Source: Syngnathus acus
Lineage: Eukaryota > Chordata > Actinopteri > Syngnathiformes > Syngnathidae
Assembly (NCBI RefSeq): GCF_901709675.1
Contig: NC_051107.1
Span: 3,970,001-4,034,000, forward strand
DNA length: 64,000 nt
Direction: 5' to 3'
Shown here: piece after piece, positions 1 through 14,589 of the stretch
Position numbering within the stretch: the first letter of the stretch is position 1
How the letters are laid out: every line of letters starts with the position of its first letter
The notes under the pieces: model-generated
What the model was told of the DNA's origin: nothing
Seen by the model: only the letters and a program-made list of their open reading frames with translations
Database searches by the model: none
Translations under genes and position numbers: made by a program

Positions 1-3000
1 AGCCTCTGTTTAGCTAAATAACTCCCGCCCTGTAATAAGCGAGTTTAGCTGCAAAGCCTGTCATGTCCCACAAAAATCAAAGTCAATCCATTTTTCAGGA
101 AATAAAGCCCGATTCGGCGACGTTTTAATTCCACGGAGGAATCTTAAGGCGTCTCCGAACAAGAAACACGACACATTTTTGCGGCGCTATTTTTGTCAAA
201 CGTCTGGCTTTGAATCGGCTCGAATTATATCGTCAGCTGACTGCCAGCGCGTTGTCATTTTTATTGGCTGTACGCGAAATCGAATGAGCACCAGCGTGTC
301 TGTTTTTATGAGCGGACATGCTCATGTGGTTTTAATATGGATCCAGCCAAGCTCTTTCCTTCTGCAGACCACCGGGAGCAATCGGACCGTTCTTTGTTTC
401 TTCTAATTAAAGACTGCGCCTGGCTGGGCTTTGCTTATTTGAGGCAAAAAAAATTGAGCGCCATTAGCAGTCACTCTTGAGTCCTTCCCACTTTTTTTTT
501 ATTTTTACCCAAAAGGAAAGCCAGCGAGCAACAAAGGGAGGAAGTGCCCCCTGACATTAGCGTCTTACAAAATTATATTTAGCCTTTGGGTTATATTGGG
601 CGCCATTCTGCCAGATTTAGATCAGAACCACGAGCGAGTGATTGTCGAGGAGCTCGGCGCTTACAATCACTTGGAGTTTTATTCCGCTCCGCTATGTCCT
701 GGCCATCTTTGATATTGTAAGACTAGATTTGATTTGACTTTACTCAACGCGTAACTCATTCATTGATCGATTATAGACGTCAAAGATTGGCACTGAATGG
801 GCCTAATTTGTCTGTGCTGGAAATGGCCATATTAATATCGTCTTCGTGTCCTCGTATGACCGCAGGTCCAAAACACAGTCTCATATTGTCCGACGCTTGC
901 AAATGATCCCTTAGCATGAGTGCTTATTACCAACGCATCTATTTGGAATGATTGCACATTGCATATCCAATGGCCGCTCAGCGTCTCTGGTTCTCTCGCA
1001 CCCCTCCGGGGAGCGCCACGGCCACAATCCTCCCACGCCTGCACTCGCTAACTCCCCGTGGCTGAGTCACCGCACCAAATTCTGTTGGACACCAAACCAA
1101 CCCGCTGACCTCAGCCTGGTTCTGATCCGCCCGTGGCACGCCGGTCGTGAAGCGTTTTGATTCATCTGCTCGAATAAGTTGCATCCACTTGAATTAAGCG
1201 AAAAAGCCTCACGTTGGGTTGGATTCAAATGTCAGAGGTTTTACCGAAATGTTGTATTTTTTTAGTTTCTATTTAAACACCATACTGTACTTCTGTTCAG
1301 ACGCAATGCTAAAACCACATTGTGGACAATTGGAGGATATTTATAAAAGGTGGGGTGAAGGGGGAGTGTAGACGTTCTCACATTTTGGTCTCATCTTCAT
1401 TATGTGGTCGTCTACTTTTGCTTACAGTCAAGGAAGTGGGCGGCCACGCTAGTTGTTGCTGCATAGTGGCGGCGAGTGTCTGAGTAAATAGTCTGGGAAG
1501 CAAAAAAAAAGCTGCGCCTGCATAACCATTCTGAACGCCGGGAACGTGCTTAATTATATTCATTAACATATATTTCGGATATAAATACCCCCCCTCCCAG
1601 GAAAAAAAAAGCTCCGGTATTCATCGTGTCACACGACCTGCGCCACAAATTACACCTGCTCTTACGTGGTCTACTTTCTGTCACTAAATTACTCAACGTG
1701 CCGGGGGCGTGTCATAAAAACAAAAACTATTTATGTGCTCATCTTCACACCCACTCTGGCTGAGTCCAGCAGTATATCATTTAAAACCAATATTACTTGT
1801 TTTCATGTCAAAATAATGACTCGGAAAGACGCTACAGAGCCAAAATCCAAAATTGTCTCATCAAGCGCTACTACAGTTGGAGTCGTTGGTCCGACTCGCC
1901 TTCAAGATCCAAAGACTTTTGTGGGCCAGAGCATCATGCAGATGTTGAGAGTTAGCGACAGAGCGAGGGGCCCGGCGGAGGGGGCCGATGCTGCGGCTTG
2001 GAAGCGTCCCCAAACGGAGCCCCCCCCCCCCTACTCCTCCGGCAGCCCTCCCTTGTTATTGTTTTGACTGAGTTTGGGGGCAGGGTTACCGGGTGGGAGG
2101 GGCCGGGGGGTGAGCGGGTTCACGTGGGGGGTAAGGCAGTGCCTATTATGTCTGAGCATCTTGGAATCTAGGTCAGGATTCAACCCCATGGTTTCCAACC
2201 GTCCTCCCTCCCTCCTTCCCTCCCTCCTGCCAGGGCCACTGCCAAAAATCTTTAATCCCGCAGCGCCTTTTTCAATCCTCGCCGTCTTGATCGATGCACG
2301 TCTAAACCTTCCCTCCTCCGCTATCTCGCCCTTGTCTCGTGGCGCCAAATGCCAGGCATTTATCAGGGATAAGCAGATGTCCCCTTTGCTTCAGGGGAAG
2401 GAAAAAAAAAAGCAGACCACAGAAGCTGCAGCCAGTTTTTTTTTTTATGCAGCTGCTTTTGAATGTTAATTTTTAAAGAAAACTTTCATCGTCAACCAAA
2501 CCCAAGTCGCGCGCCGCCTTTTATCCTTTCAAATCGATTTGATTTAAACGTTTGTCAGCCATCGGAATGGAAAATCCCAGCAAACAAGTTGATCTCACGG
2601 GTGACACTTTGGGCGCCACCGAGATTGGAATCCAACTTTTGAAGATACAAATAGTAATCGACAGGCTTTCAGAATTCATAAACAAACACCAGCTGAAAGC
2701 TGCTCAGCGGCGAGCGTGCGGATACGAGCGTCGGCCGCGTCTGAAGGTTAACGCCGCCGCGGCAGACGCGTCACATCTTCAAAACACAAGCATAACTCAG
2801 ATAAGTCGGCAGCCGCCAAGATCAACATTGTGGTCCTCAGCCTTGGAATCCTTTTGGAATTTTCATTACAGTTTGCTTTAATCATTTTCATTTTTTTTTT
2901 ACCCTTTTTTTGTAAATCTTTTTCATTTTAGCTTTAGTTATTTAACGGACTAAAAAAAAAAGTCTAAAAATACCCTCCATTTTAGCGACTAGTAGCTTTA

Positions 3001-6000
3001 GCTAACACGGTTTTATCTTCACTGCCTCAAGTGTCAACTTGCTAGCGCTAATCATTAAAACACAATACAACATTTTGTTGACAGAGGAACGCCCCCCCCC
3101 CCCCCCACTCGATCAGATAAAACAAAGTATTTTGCTTGTCTCCGACACCCTCCGAGAATTATCTAAACATCGACAGCTTGAAGAATCTGCTTCATGTTGT
3201 CCTTGTGACTTGTTTTGGAACAGACACTGCAAATCCTATTGACTGCATGACTGAGAGATCAAAAATGCCCCCCCCCCCTCACGGACATTATCTGAAGACT
3301 TCATCACAGCCGCACTTCATACTTAGCATGCCTGTCTGCATTGTCATGTGTCATGATGCACAAGGGGACAAATAACTGGACAAAAAAAATTCATAGTTTC
3401 ACTCCACACACTTGGTCCTGGTCATGTATGACAACAGCAGTGGGGGAGTTTGGTAGGAGGAAGGACTGGTGCTATTGTTACAAGCCGCCTGTCACTAAAA
3501 CTTATCACATCCAAGTGATGTGGGGGTCGCTCGCTTAATCATGCGTGTGGGGGTGAGGGGTCATGAACACATTGGGTGGCCTGTTTAACTTGTTGTGGCA
3601 TGCACCTGCACCACCAAGAGAATATATATGATGATATATATTTTGTTTTTGAAAAAACCTTTCCAATCCATATCACTCAAGTCAATTCCCCACTTGGCTA
3701 CCTGACAGATGCATATAATTAGATCTGTGACATTATCTGCAAGGGTCAGAGTTCCACCCGAGGCACCTCAGGCGTGGGGACAAGGACACGTGGAGGCGAG
3801 CAATTAGAGGTCGCTCAGTTAAGGAAGGGCGCTGCTATCAGCAAGGCTACCAACAATGCGACGCCACGCAAACAGAAAAAGGAAGTGATAAGAGGCCCTA
3901 AAAGGCAGATTGGCGAGAGTGACTCAAGGTGGTAAAAATGCAACAACGCCCACACAGGAATTCCTATTACCGAGTGGCTTTTGTATTTCGGCAATTGGGT
4001 GTAAACAAACAGGTGCGACGAGGACAAAGGTTGATGCTGATAACTGTTTGCGCGACTAATATCCATATTCAACACAGTCGATGAAACAAAATGTGAAAAA
4101 AACAAACAAATATCCGTCATAAGGCGTATTTGACTTGACATAGCAAAAGCATGGCCTATATTTGGCACTGGTTGCTAGGCGACCAAATAGTAGCCTGGTG
4201 CCTTCGTTTTAAATCTACCTTGCTATTAGCTTCATGCTAGCTACTTTGTCAATCCACTCAATTTATTTAGGGCCTTATTTTTTTTTAATCCAAAGCTTAG
4301 CCTATAGCGCTATTAATGCGTTACCTTTGTATGACCTTGGCTGTCAAATAATTTTAGCCAAGCCGTCTTGTAGGAATTACACACCGTGTGCCATTTAATC
4401 ATCACACACTAATCATCCAATCGCCATTACTGCGAGTACAGGCACAATTATTTGGTGTCAACTTGGTTTTTTTTTTAACGCCCCTCATTCTCATTTCCAT
4501 AATTTGTCCGCTGACTTATTAAGAAGATAATCCTCTTGTTATACGGTCGCCGCGGAGGAATTCACTAGGGAACTGTGTTTGGGGTTCATATTAGGACACA
4601 TGAACTCCTTCGCCCATCCCTCCTCCTCGCTGTCCTCCTTCCCTCCCTGCGTCAGCTGCTTGCCAGTGCTAATGATTAATTGCTTATTTGCTAGGCCGGG
4701 CTATGATTGGCGTGTGCGCGGAGTGGACTTGACGAGACGCCAAAGCTGTCAAGCGGGATGCAGAACGACAGCAGCGAGAGAGGGAATGAGAGGTTGATAG
4801 TAAATAGTCTGCCCATCTGAAGCTTTTTACTAGCACAAGCGCACTGCGCGACCTTTTCACGGATTTCAAGCTAGCGAACGAATAAAATAAATAAATAAAT
4901 AAAAATAAAAAACTGGATGTGCAGTTACACTTTAGACAAGTTGCTGCAGTGCGTTTTATTTTTATTTTTTTTATACTGACCCGCATGCTGACACCGTTCC
5001 GTCAATCAGGCACTGCAGCCTCCGTTTCAATCATCGTTAGAGGCGGCGACGGCGCTCAAGGCGCCTATCAAATGGCGGTCGGCGTTGGAAAACGACTGAT
5101 TGCATGCATAAACATGAACGGAAGGACAATCAAGCGGAGAGGCTTGCAAACTCAATTGGCTTTTTTTACATGAAGCGATTTGAAGGATCCATTCTGATGC
5201 TGGTTTTTTAGCCTTAATAAAATTTTAATATAATTATATCAAATATAGTATATTATATAATAAGTTAGCAAGAAGCGGTGACAACAGGTTCAGTTCACCC
5301 TCCTGTCAGTGTTTGGAAGTTGGCCTTTGGCACTTTTGGATAAATAATTAATGCATGTGCGCAAATAAAACCTGCCTTTGATTAATATTTGGCGATTTGC
5401 AAATGCAACTACTGCAAAGTTAACGTGAATTCGCATGACCCGAGTTCACCTTACAACTCAAGCAAGTTCTTTTTTTAGTTTGTTAGTTTGCAGGATTACG
5501 TTGCAATGGCGTGACCTAAAATTTGTTTGTTGAAATAAATTAAATCCAGTTTTAGCTAGTTCTTACAGCAGTCTTTTAAAGGTTTTTTTTTTTTTCAAAA
5601 GGCTTCATTTTTTATGATTAATTTTAGTTATAATTTAAAAAATTATATGGAATATTTAAAAAAAAAAAAAACATAAAATGTGAGGTAAAAAAACCCCTCT
5701 TAATCTCAAACCACTAAAACAAACATCCCTAAATAATTATCCAAATCCTTTAATCAATGAACGTGATAATCGATTCATTGTGGAATAATCGTTGCATCTC
5801 CACAAAGTCAGAAAATCGGATTATTTTTGTTCGATAAAATGCTCAAAGTTGTCATTTCCCCCACTGCAAGAAAGGAGCATCTTATCTATTAATCAGCAAC
5901 ATTCTGGTTTGCGCCATGTGATTTCCGACTTGCTCCTCTTATTTACTCATTGATGTGGTCAACTATGAAAACATGTCGTGCGCATTCCTTGTGGCTCCGC

Positions 6001-8700
6001 CCCGCCACCGAATCTGCAAATTCCATCCGGCGGCCATTACATCTAAATATACGCTTCCCTTTTGTCGCATGTGCTGGAATTCCAAATCCTCTTGTGTGTC
6101 TGCTACTGCTCCAAACCCCCTCCCCCTTTTTTCTTTTTTTTTTACAGATGGGGGACACTTTTTCACAAGTACACACGAGGCTGTTATTTCCTGTCTCTCT
6201 GCATTCTGTGGGTGTGACATCCACGAGGAATCGGGGCAAACCTCGTGCAGATGTAAGACACGCACAAAAAAAAAAAAAAGCGACTGTGATGCAGGCGGAG
6301 GATGCTGAAGCAGGGAGGGGAGGGGGGGAGTGCGCCGTGTCCTCAAACGGCCTCTGAGAAACTGGAGGCAGGGATGATGAGGATGAGCAGTGCGGCGTAG
6401 TCGGGAAGGGGGTTAGTAAACCGTTTGGAATTGGATAACAGCCTCGCCGCCGCCGCCTCGTCGTCACTTTCACGTGACGACGACGAATGAAAAATAGATT
6501 AACTGAGATGCCGGTCGGCCGGGGACAGATGGCGCCGGTTTAATCTAGTACGCGCAAATCCGACACATATGACGGATTTAAGCGCGATAGCCGATTCGAG
6601 TGTTTGCGTCCGTACCGGCGAGCCAATTAGGAACGACTTGATTAGGTTCAAACTGGATGCGGAGGAAAAAAAAGGAGGGGAGGGGAGCTCCGAAAAAATG
6701 TCTGCATTTGGAGCCGCAGTGTCACCCTGCCTCTCTTTGTTGATTTTTGGGAACAATTTGTCCTCACAGGAAAATGTCACGCTACCCTGTCAGCTCCGAC
6801 TGCCCCCCCCCCTTCCCCCCCTCGCCCACCACCGTCTCTCGCTTCCTCTCGTTGCAGCTTCCTCCCTCCTCTCACTTCACATCTCATCATGTCCTCCCTC
6901 CCCTCACTTTTTTTAGGCGAGAGCATCCACGGAACGCGGTGTTCGAATTTTTTTTTTTTTACACAAAAGATGCTACCGAGATGATTCCTCCCCGTCTTGG
7001 ATATTTTAAGCCAAAGAGCAGGACAGGTCAAAAACACGACACCGGCATGTGGATGCTACAAAGGAGCATTTGCAGGCGCCCTCAAATGAACTCCAGGAGA
7101 TATCGTCTGACTTCCTTCCTGGTCACATGCTCCACCCCACCCCCACCCAAAATAAACAACAACAGCATTCTTTGAGGAAAATGCTAACGATGGTTGGAAT
7201 GTGCACGACGCCTATCATGTGAGCTAGCTTACGAATAAGCTACGCGCGGTCAAGCCCTTGCAGCCACACGTGCACGGGGTGACGCAGAGGTGTGTGTGTG
7301 TGTAAGCTTAGGCTTTGCCCAGCAGTTAAGACGATACACACCTAGCGTAAGCCCCTTAACAAATAAATGTTACGTACTCGCAGGTGCGTCACACCGCAAA
7401 CGTGTCTTTTTAGCTAAACCTCTGCAAACGTAACGTGGGCCGGCCTGAAAGAACAATCAAGCCTCTTTTCCATTTGATACAGTCCAGTATTTCATCGAAA
7501 AAAAGCTTCACATGATGTTCTGTACCGAGCTCAAGTCAACGTGCACGACGGGGGGGGAAGTCAGCCGGTCCTTTCTGGTTCCTCCCGAGCGAATCGTTGG
7601 AGAATTAGTGTGAAATCAGACGATCAGCACTACAACCTGACTAGTCGTCATCGCTTGTTCATTGAATTCAGAGTCACATGTCAGCTTTGCTAATGTTTCC
7701 TTCGCTTTATTCTCACGATGACTCAGCATTTCTCCCATTATGCGAGTGTGAATTCTTAGCCCTTGGTGTTGGTGTGCGTGTTATCTTTAGCCACCTCACG
7801 CCAGCCGTTGACCTTTTCCGAAAGGTCCGGCCGCCCAGTTGTCCGAACGGAGACACGTACGCGGGATGATTGACCCGCTCAGGCATGTTTGGATTTGACA
7901 GCACGTTCCAGAAAGGTTGTATAAAAATTTTTTTCTGGCTTACTATAAATAATAGCTGGGATTTGACTGTCACAAAATATTTTGCTACGTCTAATCTATT
8001 CAACGTCGCTTGGAGGGAAACGGTTGCGCGATTTCCCTAATGCAAAAAATGCCGCTACGTGCGATTTCCATTTTTGGGCTCGTTTCAATGACGAGAAGTG
8101 TGTTAAAGTTTGTTTTACAAAAATGGAGCACAAGTCACTTGCGCGCGTGTTTAAAAAAAAAAAGATGTGCTGGAGGCGATGTGGGGGGAAACCTTTGGAC
8201 CAGAACGTCCTAAAGTCAAAATGTGCAATGGATGTACTATTCAGACATCCTTGAAAATGAATTTGAACACCAAAGCCCACAAACATTCCAATCGGTAATT
8301 AACCAGGAAGTCTGCCTTTTTTTTTTTTTACAACCGCATTTTCTTTTCAACGGTGACCTTGTACTCACGAGCTTCCTATATTTAGCCCGGAGTCCGTCGA
8401 CGCCTCCGTGTAAGGTTTTCGAGCGCCGTGTTTACATCATAAAGGGCTATTCTTGAACCGGCCGAGTAGACAAGCGACAAAAACACTTGAAGCGGCTAAG
8501 AAGCAATCCGGACGAACCTTAATCCGAACCCTCGGTGCCAAATCAAGGCTCAGCTGTGAGTGACACGTAACTGCTGAGTGATCAATGAAGCAAAAAAAAA
8601 TGTAACTTGGTTCCGGTTAGCATTTTGACCTGGCAGGCAGCCATTTTTTTGGGGGGGGGTTATTTGATTGTCCGCCATCAACCAGAAAAGCAATAACGTC
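1..8700. other. Gene-free intergenic DNA, left part
   Basis: No coding exon could be recognised on either strand. Open frames here are short, lack conserved motifs and mostly run through simple sequence. The stretch holds poly-C tracts at about 3092-3106 and 3268-3278, poly-T and poly-A tracts, AT-rich DNA around 5215-5265 and 5580-5680, and a purine/pyrimidine-rich zone at about 6100-6950. A block at about 540-720 is free of simple repeats and could be conserved non-coding DNA, but this cannot be judged from one sequence. Confidence 0.6.
752..799. repeat. Short dispersed hairpin-like repeat, copy 1
   Basis: The arm 'aactcattcattg' is followed by 'tatagacgtcaaa' and closes with 'ggcactgaatg', so the ends are imperfectly complementary. 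Related copies lie at 24158-24209 and 49925-49995. I recall the core (ctcattcactgccattgacg) as a common interspersed element in fish genomes; the family name is not known to me. Confidence 0.45.
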
Positions 8701-9278
8701 TATTGCGATGGCTAATTTGACAAATTCCGTTGAGGCCTGCGGTGAATTTATAAAGTTCCATGGAAATATTTTTCAGCCCCGGCTGCCGTTCATCGGCGAT
8801 TTCCTCCCGGTGTTTGTCGCGCTCGGCCTCGGCGCATCATCGCTCATCATTAGCGCGGCGGCGGCATGAGAGGCCATTAGAGAGAAATTGACCCTGCTCG
8901 GTGCGGTTCCCAGCAGGTTGCAGCCGGCACCATCCGGCGCTCGAGAGCTCGTCGGCCCACTTCCAAACATTTATCGATACGCCACTTGACCCCTCGGGCG
9001 TCGCTCGCGCACTCAAACCTGCTCTGAATAAAACTTACAGCCACTCGGTGTCAATAAACTGGCGTGCAAAAAAAATATTCACACGTCCGCATTTGCACAT
9101 GCTGGCAGGTGCAGAGTCCACTTGTGTCATATGCTTGTTTATTGTCGGAGGCGGGACAGGAAGTGACAGGAATCCTCCGGCCAAGCGATACTCACGAGAA
9201 AGACCGCGTTAATCATTTTATAGGCCCTGCTGACACGTGAACGTGAAATCCGAATCATTTCAAGGTCGCTTTGCTAGT

Positions 9279-9299
9279 ACACACACACACACACACACA
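9279..9299. repeat. (CA)n microsatellite
   Basis: About ten uninterrupted AC dinucleotides. A second, GT-phase run lies about 85 bp further right at 9385-9402. Confidence 0.9.
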
Positions 9300-12200
9300 T
9301 ACTGGGAATGTCTGCTCTACCATGCATGAATATTCATGGATGTACTTATGTTCTAGTCATGGATATTGCTCGCGTTTGTGCATCATGTGTGTGTGTGTGT
9401 GCAAAGATCAGGCACAAGACTCACAAACTGCAAGTGAGATCTCTCAGGGGGCCCATCCTTGACAGACTTGTTACTTGTTCTGCACTTGAGCATGTGTGCA
9501 AGTCAGCGTGTGTATTTCTACAAGCATCTGCTTCAAACCACTGGTGCTTGCTGCCATTCGCAGCTCCGAAAATGACATTGAGCCCATCCCGAAAGCTTCC
9601 CCAATGCAAATGAATACTAAAAATAATTGAAATCGTCCCAAAAACAGAATCTGTAACTGAACAAAAAGTCCAACACTTTATCCTGGGCACAGGTTTGTGC
9701 AGGAAAGCAGAAAGCTGATTGGTCAACCAAGCCCAGTGGGCGGAGCCTCACTAGGTGAAACTCACCACAGAGACGATGAGCGACGTGGTTTGAAAACAAT
9801 AATTAATTCCGATGTCAACAAAGAGAAACTTCCCTGTGCACGACAGGTGACGTCAAACGCTCGTCGTGTTCCTGTTAAATTGTCAACAATGACAGTTGAA
9901 GTCACACACCTTTATTTAGAAACACACACAAGAGCAGCTGGCATCATTTGCAGTGTGCAACATTTATTCATGTCCAAGTCACGTGCTATTTATTTTTCTT
10001 ATCGAGCCATGACTACGTATATTTGAGGTCACGCTTGAAAGAAATAAAAATATCTCGGAATGAATTAATATACAATGACTAAGTCATTGTGGGTTGTTTT
10101 TCCAGCCGTAGGCTACGGATGGTTAGCGTTAGCTAAATAGAACTCATTTTGCGCTTGTTTCTAGATGCCAAGACCAGAAGGGTTTGCGTCTACGTATGTG
10201 TGAGGTGCCAGCCGAGGCCCGCTTTATTTTGACTTCGGTTACCATAGCGACCCAGTGGGACTTTGAGTGTGTCTGCACTAGCGAGCCAATGAGCCATCTC
10301 GCAGCGTGCGTTTCTTCCAAGTCGTGAGTAGTATAAAAATAGCTTTTGAATGAACGGCATATTTCACAGCACAAGGAAGAGTCGAAATAAAAAGCGGGTT
10401 CATTATCCGGGGCCTGTTATCAGTTCCCGCTTGTGACCGTAGGCGTGTTTACCTGCGTCCCAGAAAGGAGGACAACAGTTACACAAGACGCGTATTCCGG
10501 TAAAGCTAACACGCTGCTGCCGAGCATCGCCTCCAAAATAACCTTCGACCGGTAGTGTTAGCCTAAAGCCGTGTTTTTTCATTATTTGCCTCAAAGTCTC
10601 ATTTCCCAGCACGAATAAACGATTGTGTACAATTCACACGGACTCATTAACACTTTCCGTCGGCGGTTCGTGCCGTGACTCGCGTCGGAATGTCAACGAG
10701 TGTACGCCAAGAGGCATGCGAGGAACGTGAGGAACGCGGCGTGTACGCCTAGCATGGAAAAAAAACAAAGTCCTGCTTGACGGTCTGGTTGTTACCTTTT
10801 GTCAAAGTGAGAACTTGAATTAGCCATGTTCAAAAATCCAAATCATCCGGGGTTTTTTAAAGAACGAGAAGAGCAAGAATGTTTTTGAAATAACCACAAA
10901 AGTCAACTCTGGACAATGACTCGTCTTCTTTTTAAGCGATTTAAATAGATTCTTGTTTGAGTGTTTGGAAGCAGCAAAAGAAGCTTCAAAGTTTTATAAA
11001 TAAAAAAAATTCAAGCGTTGTGTAACTTCGGTTCGTTTGAGTCGTCGCTTTGACTTCACTGTCGCATTCCATTCACGATTTTCCTTCAAATCAGTCTATG
11101 AAAGCACAAGTGACGCACGAACGGTTAAAAGAAGAACCATTCAAATAGTCTCCTTGAAATAAAAGTGGTTTCATTTTTTTTTCTTTTCAATCTCCATTGA
11201 CCAGTTTTATTTATTTTTTTTAAAAATATTCACGTTGCTCGACTGAAAGCGAGGAATGAAATCAGAGCGCAGCAGGAAATATTGACTTCAGAAAATGCCG
11301 GAGAGCTTCCGGGACGATATGTTCTCATGTGTGTGCTTGTATTTGTGTATTTGTCAAGTGTTGAAATCAAGACCGGGGGGGAAAAACAGGATTGCATCAC
11401 AAGGCAAGGTTGCTTGAAACATTTTGTGATATTTGTAAAGTATCAAACTTTCTGGTCCTAGCTTGATTTCTAATTAGATTCTGAAGAAACCACCGCGCCG
11501 GAAAATTAACAACCAATTAGAGGCAAAAGGTGTTTTGTATGGTTTGTTATTAATTCCGCAGTTCTCATAAAAAGGAACAGAATGCTCATACCAAGAAAAT
11601 GTGTCACAAGAGAATTTGCCTTGATGCTTGCCGCCTTTGATGATCCCGCCCGAAGAAATCATTTCCAAGCAAATTCTTTCATCTCATTACATAGACTTCC
11701 TGTTGTTGTCCATGACAAAAAAGTTCTGACTTCACCCTGAATGACCTCAAGTGAAAAAAAGCACTTTTGTTGACGATAATAATATTTTTAAAAATTGTTT
11801 TTCACCCACGGGTTAGCAAAATGTCAAACGTTTTGCATTTCACCGACGTTACCTCGATGAGTCACTGCATTAACAAATTTGGCCCACGCTGAATCTTAAA
11901 ATCTTCCAAATTAAGAGTGAAAAAGGCCAGCTTGCATCACACAGCTGAGCTTTATATGTGACCCTTTTTGTTTTTAAATCTGACAACAACAACAAAAAGC
12001 CTGCCTATCGCCAAAAGGAAGTGGATTTGTTTTTTTCCGGCTTCATCGCGCTATAGCAAAACAATGTTTGTCTAATTTGAGTTCGGAGAGTTGTGTTGCT
12101 TTATGAGCTGGAAAATTTGAATTCCCCTCGGAAATTTTACAAAAATGCATCATTGCCAAATAAACCGTGTAATATTTGTTAGTATCAGACAAAGACATCA

Positions 12201-12815
12201 CGACGCGTTGGAGGGAACTGGGACGTCTAAAATTAAACAAAATGTTTATGTCTCCGTAAATATCATTGATCCTTTTCCCCGACATTCCCTTATCCAAAAT
12301 GGAAATTGGAAATTTTCCAGCATGTGACGCCTCTGCCGATAATTCTAATTCTAAGTGTGTGTCTTCAAATAACAATTACGGGTCAGGCCCGACAAAATAT
12401 TTTTGTCGCGACCGTTAGCATGAGTCTTCTTTGTCTGTTTGTTTACGTGATCCCCTCGCTCCACGGAAGGACGTGTTAATATTATGACGATATTAGGGAT
12501 CCCCCCCCCTCCCTCCTCATAGACCCCCACCTTCCTCAAATATGCTAAGAGGCTCCGCCTTCTTGTGTGACCAAAATAAACTTGAAAACAGGACGGCGGG
12601 AAGATGCGCTGGTTTGTGACCCTGCCTTTTATTTGTGTGTGTATGTGTGTGTGTGAGTGAGAGTGGTAAAAGGGGGCTACCCCGCTATAGAGGAAGCCAG
12701 CAGGAAGTCTGAGCCGATTGTTTTTCTGGTTCAGCGAGTTCGCCGCGGCTTGTGTCTTCATAACAACGAGAGCCTCCACGTGTTATTGGAAAAAGCTGCA
12801 GCGAGTGTGTGTGAA

Positions 12816-12838
12816 TGTGTGTGTGTGTGTGTGTGTGT
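12816..12838. repeat. (GT)n microsatellite
   Basis: Eleven or so GT dinucleotides. A shorter interrupted GT run lies upstream at about 12634-12655. Confidence 0.9.
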
Positions 12839-14335
12839 ATGTCATGTAACAACACATAATGGGATTATATGAGCATGTTTACATTGGGAAAATGGCTGTT
12901 ATGCTTCTTTAAAAAACAGCAAAGTGACTGATGTTTACGGCGGTTGTCGACAGTTGCGCGTTGAGGTCACGGCGCCGAAGACCCGCTCGCGCCTGAATAA
13001 ACATTAAACGGCAAATAACAGAAGAAGAAGAAAAACACGTGTGTGCTATGTTTGCCTTTTGTGTCTCACTGTTTGGGGACGGCGGCACATGAAAGGGATG
13101 AAGGTCAGAGGTTATCGGGCGCGTAAATAACGCCGGAGCCGCGACGCCAAATGTAGAAAAAGATGCGGTCAAGGACTTGATAAAAAAAACGGGAAAGTCG
13201 AGTGAGGGTCACCTGAACGGGGAAAGGTCAAGAGCTCCTGACCGGAATATCACAACACGACCTGAATTCAAGTCAGCCGTGTACACACATGCGGGAGCGT
13301 CACTCAATAGAGGAACAAAAAGAAAATGGAAAACTTTTTTTTTTTTTCCACCAGCAGTTTGGCTTCACTCAGCCCACACTGATTTAACTCGATTTGATTG
13401 GTTGTCAATAAGCTTGCGTAACCCAGCGTGGTCATCATTCAGAATTTCCACTCAGCCCACACGACAGGGAATCCTGCATATTTTTACAATGATTAAAAAT
13501 GAGTGTCGCGCAGCACGAATAACAGTATTGTCAATAAAGTTTTGACATTTGAGTCCTCATAGAAAATTAATGCGGAGTTCCGATCACTGTGGCGTCGGGT
13601 GGAAGTGTAAACACGACCCCACCTTTCATGTAAACACGTATGTGTGTGTCAACGGACCAGGATATCCTGCAAGCGAGTCTTTTTTTTTTTTGCATCTGTT
13701 GCTTTTGTTTTATTGATCGCAAAGCTCCAGTCATTAATTCAGCGGCGGCTGAGGGATGCCCGCATTGTGTATTCATCACTTTGCATGATGATGATGAGTC
13801 AGCCGTGGCTTTGCGGGAGCTCGTCGGCGTCCTTCAGGACCAAAAAGGCACTTTTCACAATTGCCCTCAACCCACAAGAGGCGGAACAAAAAAAAAAAGC
13901 CACACGGTATGTCACACGAATCAATCTGTTTCGCACAATCGGCGGCATCGAGACGCAAATCGGATTCCCCCGTCGCGTTTATATGAACGATCAGATTTAC
14001 GAGGTGGGAGGAAGAAGCCATTGTCTTTTTCACCGTATGATAAATAAAATCATCCACTAGAATTGGGCTTAAACGAATCGCTGCGTCGGCATTTTGAAGG
14101 TGTCGCGTGACTTGAATAGTTTGGGTACAATAAAACCTTAAGGGGTAAAATTCTTTGCTGATGAAGTCTTCTTATAGTTCACATGAAGTACATATCATGT
14201 ATTAACGTGACATTCCGAATCTCGAGCCGGTTCTAAAATCGACCTCCTCCCACTGGTCTAGTGAAGACGTAACCGTCTATGTGTATATATATATTTTTTC
14301 CCATCCGCCCGTCATGCTGCCCGTCGGCCCTCGTG

Positions 14336-14475
14336 TGCATGAGCAGGTATATTCTGGCTGACATACGGATCAATAGTGAATTAGGCCCTATCACAGCTGC
14401 TCGCCCCGGAGACGGGACACGCGGGGCGAGGCGGCATCAAGCTGATAACGCTCCCCCTCGGGCCAGCTGCAGATA
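14336..14475. promoter_or_regulatory. Candidate conserved non-coding element
   Basis: About 140 bp free of simple repeats in the middle of the gene-free region, with a balanced base composition and motifs such as 'gatcaatagtgaatta' and the E-box-like 'cagctgctc'. It resembles developmental enhancer sequence in texture, but neither conservation nor activity can be shown from this window alone. Confidence 0.2.
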
Positions 14476-14589
14476 CGAACGGGTTGAGGCGGGGGGGGGG
14501 TAGAAAAGAAGCTGTCAGAGGGAGAGACAAGCTGGGAAACCGAGAGGGAAAGATGCGGCGATCAGGAATTGGCCGCCAGATGAAGAAAC

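Noticed and set aside
2031-2469. Overlapping open frames on both strands in a Pro/Gly-rich stretch
   Set aside because: The region is C/G-tract rich (cccccccccc, ccctccctccc) and the frames show no domain or splice context.
5943-6473. 176-codon minus-strand frame and overlapping frames
   Set aside because: Composition is simple-sequence (Ser/Pro/Phe/Lys runs), there is no conserved motif, and several frames are open together because of purine/pyrimidine skew.
8773-8970. GC-rich open frame at 8773-8970
   Set aside because: No similarity recalled and no splice sites with matching phases; listed only as a possible non-coding element.
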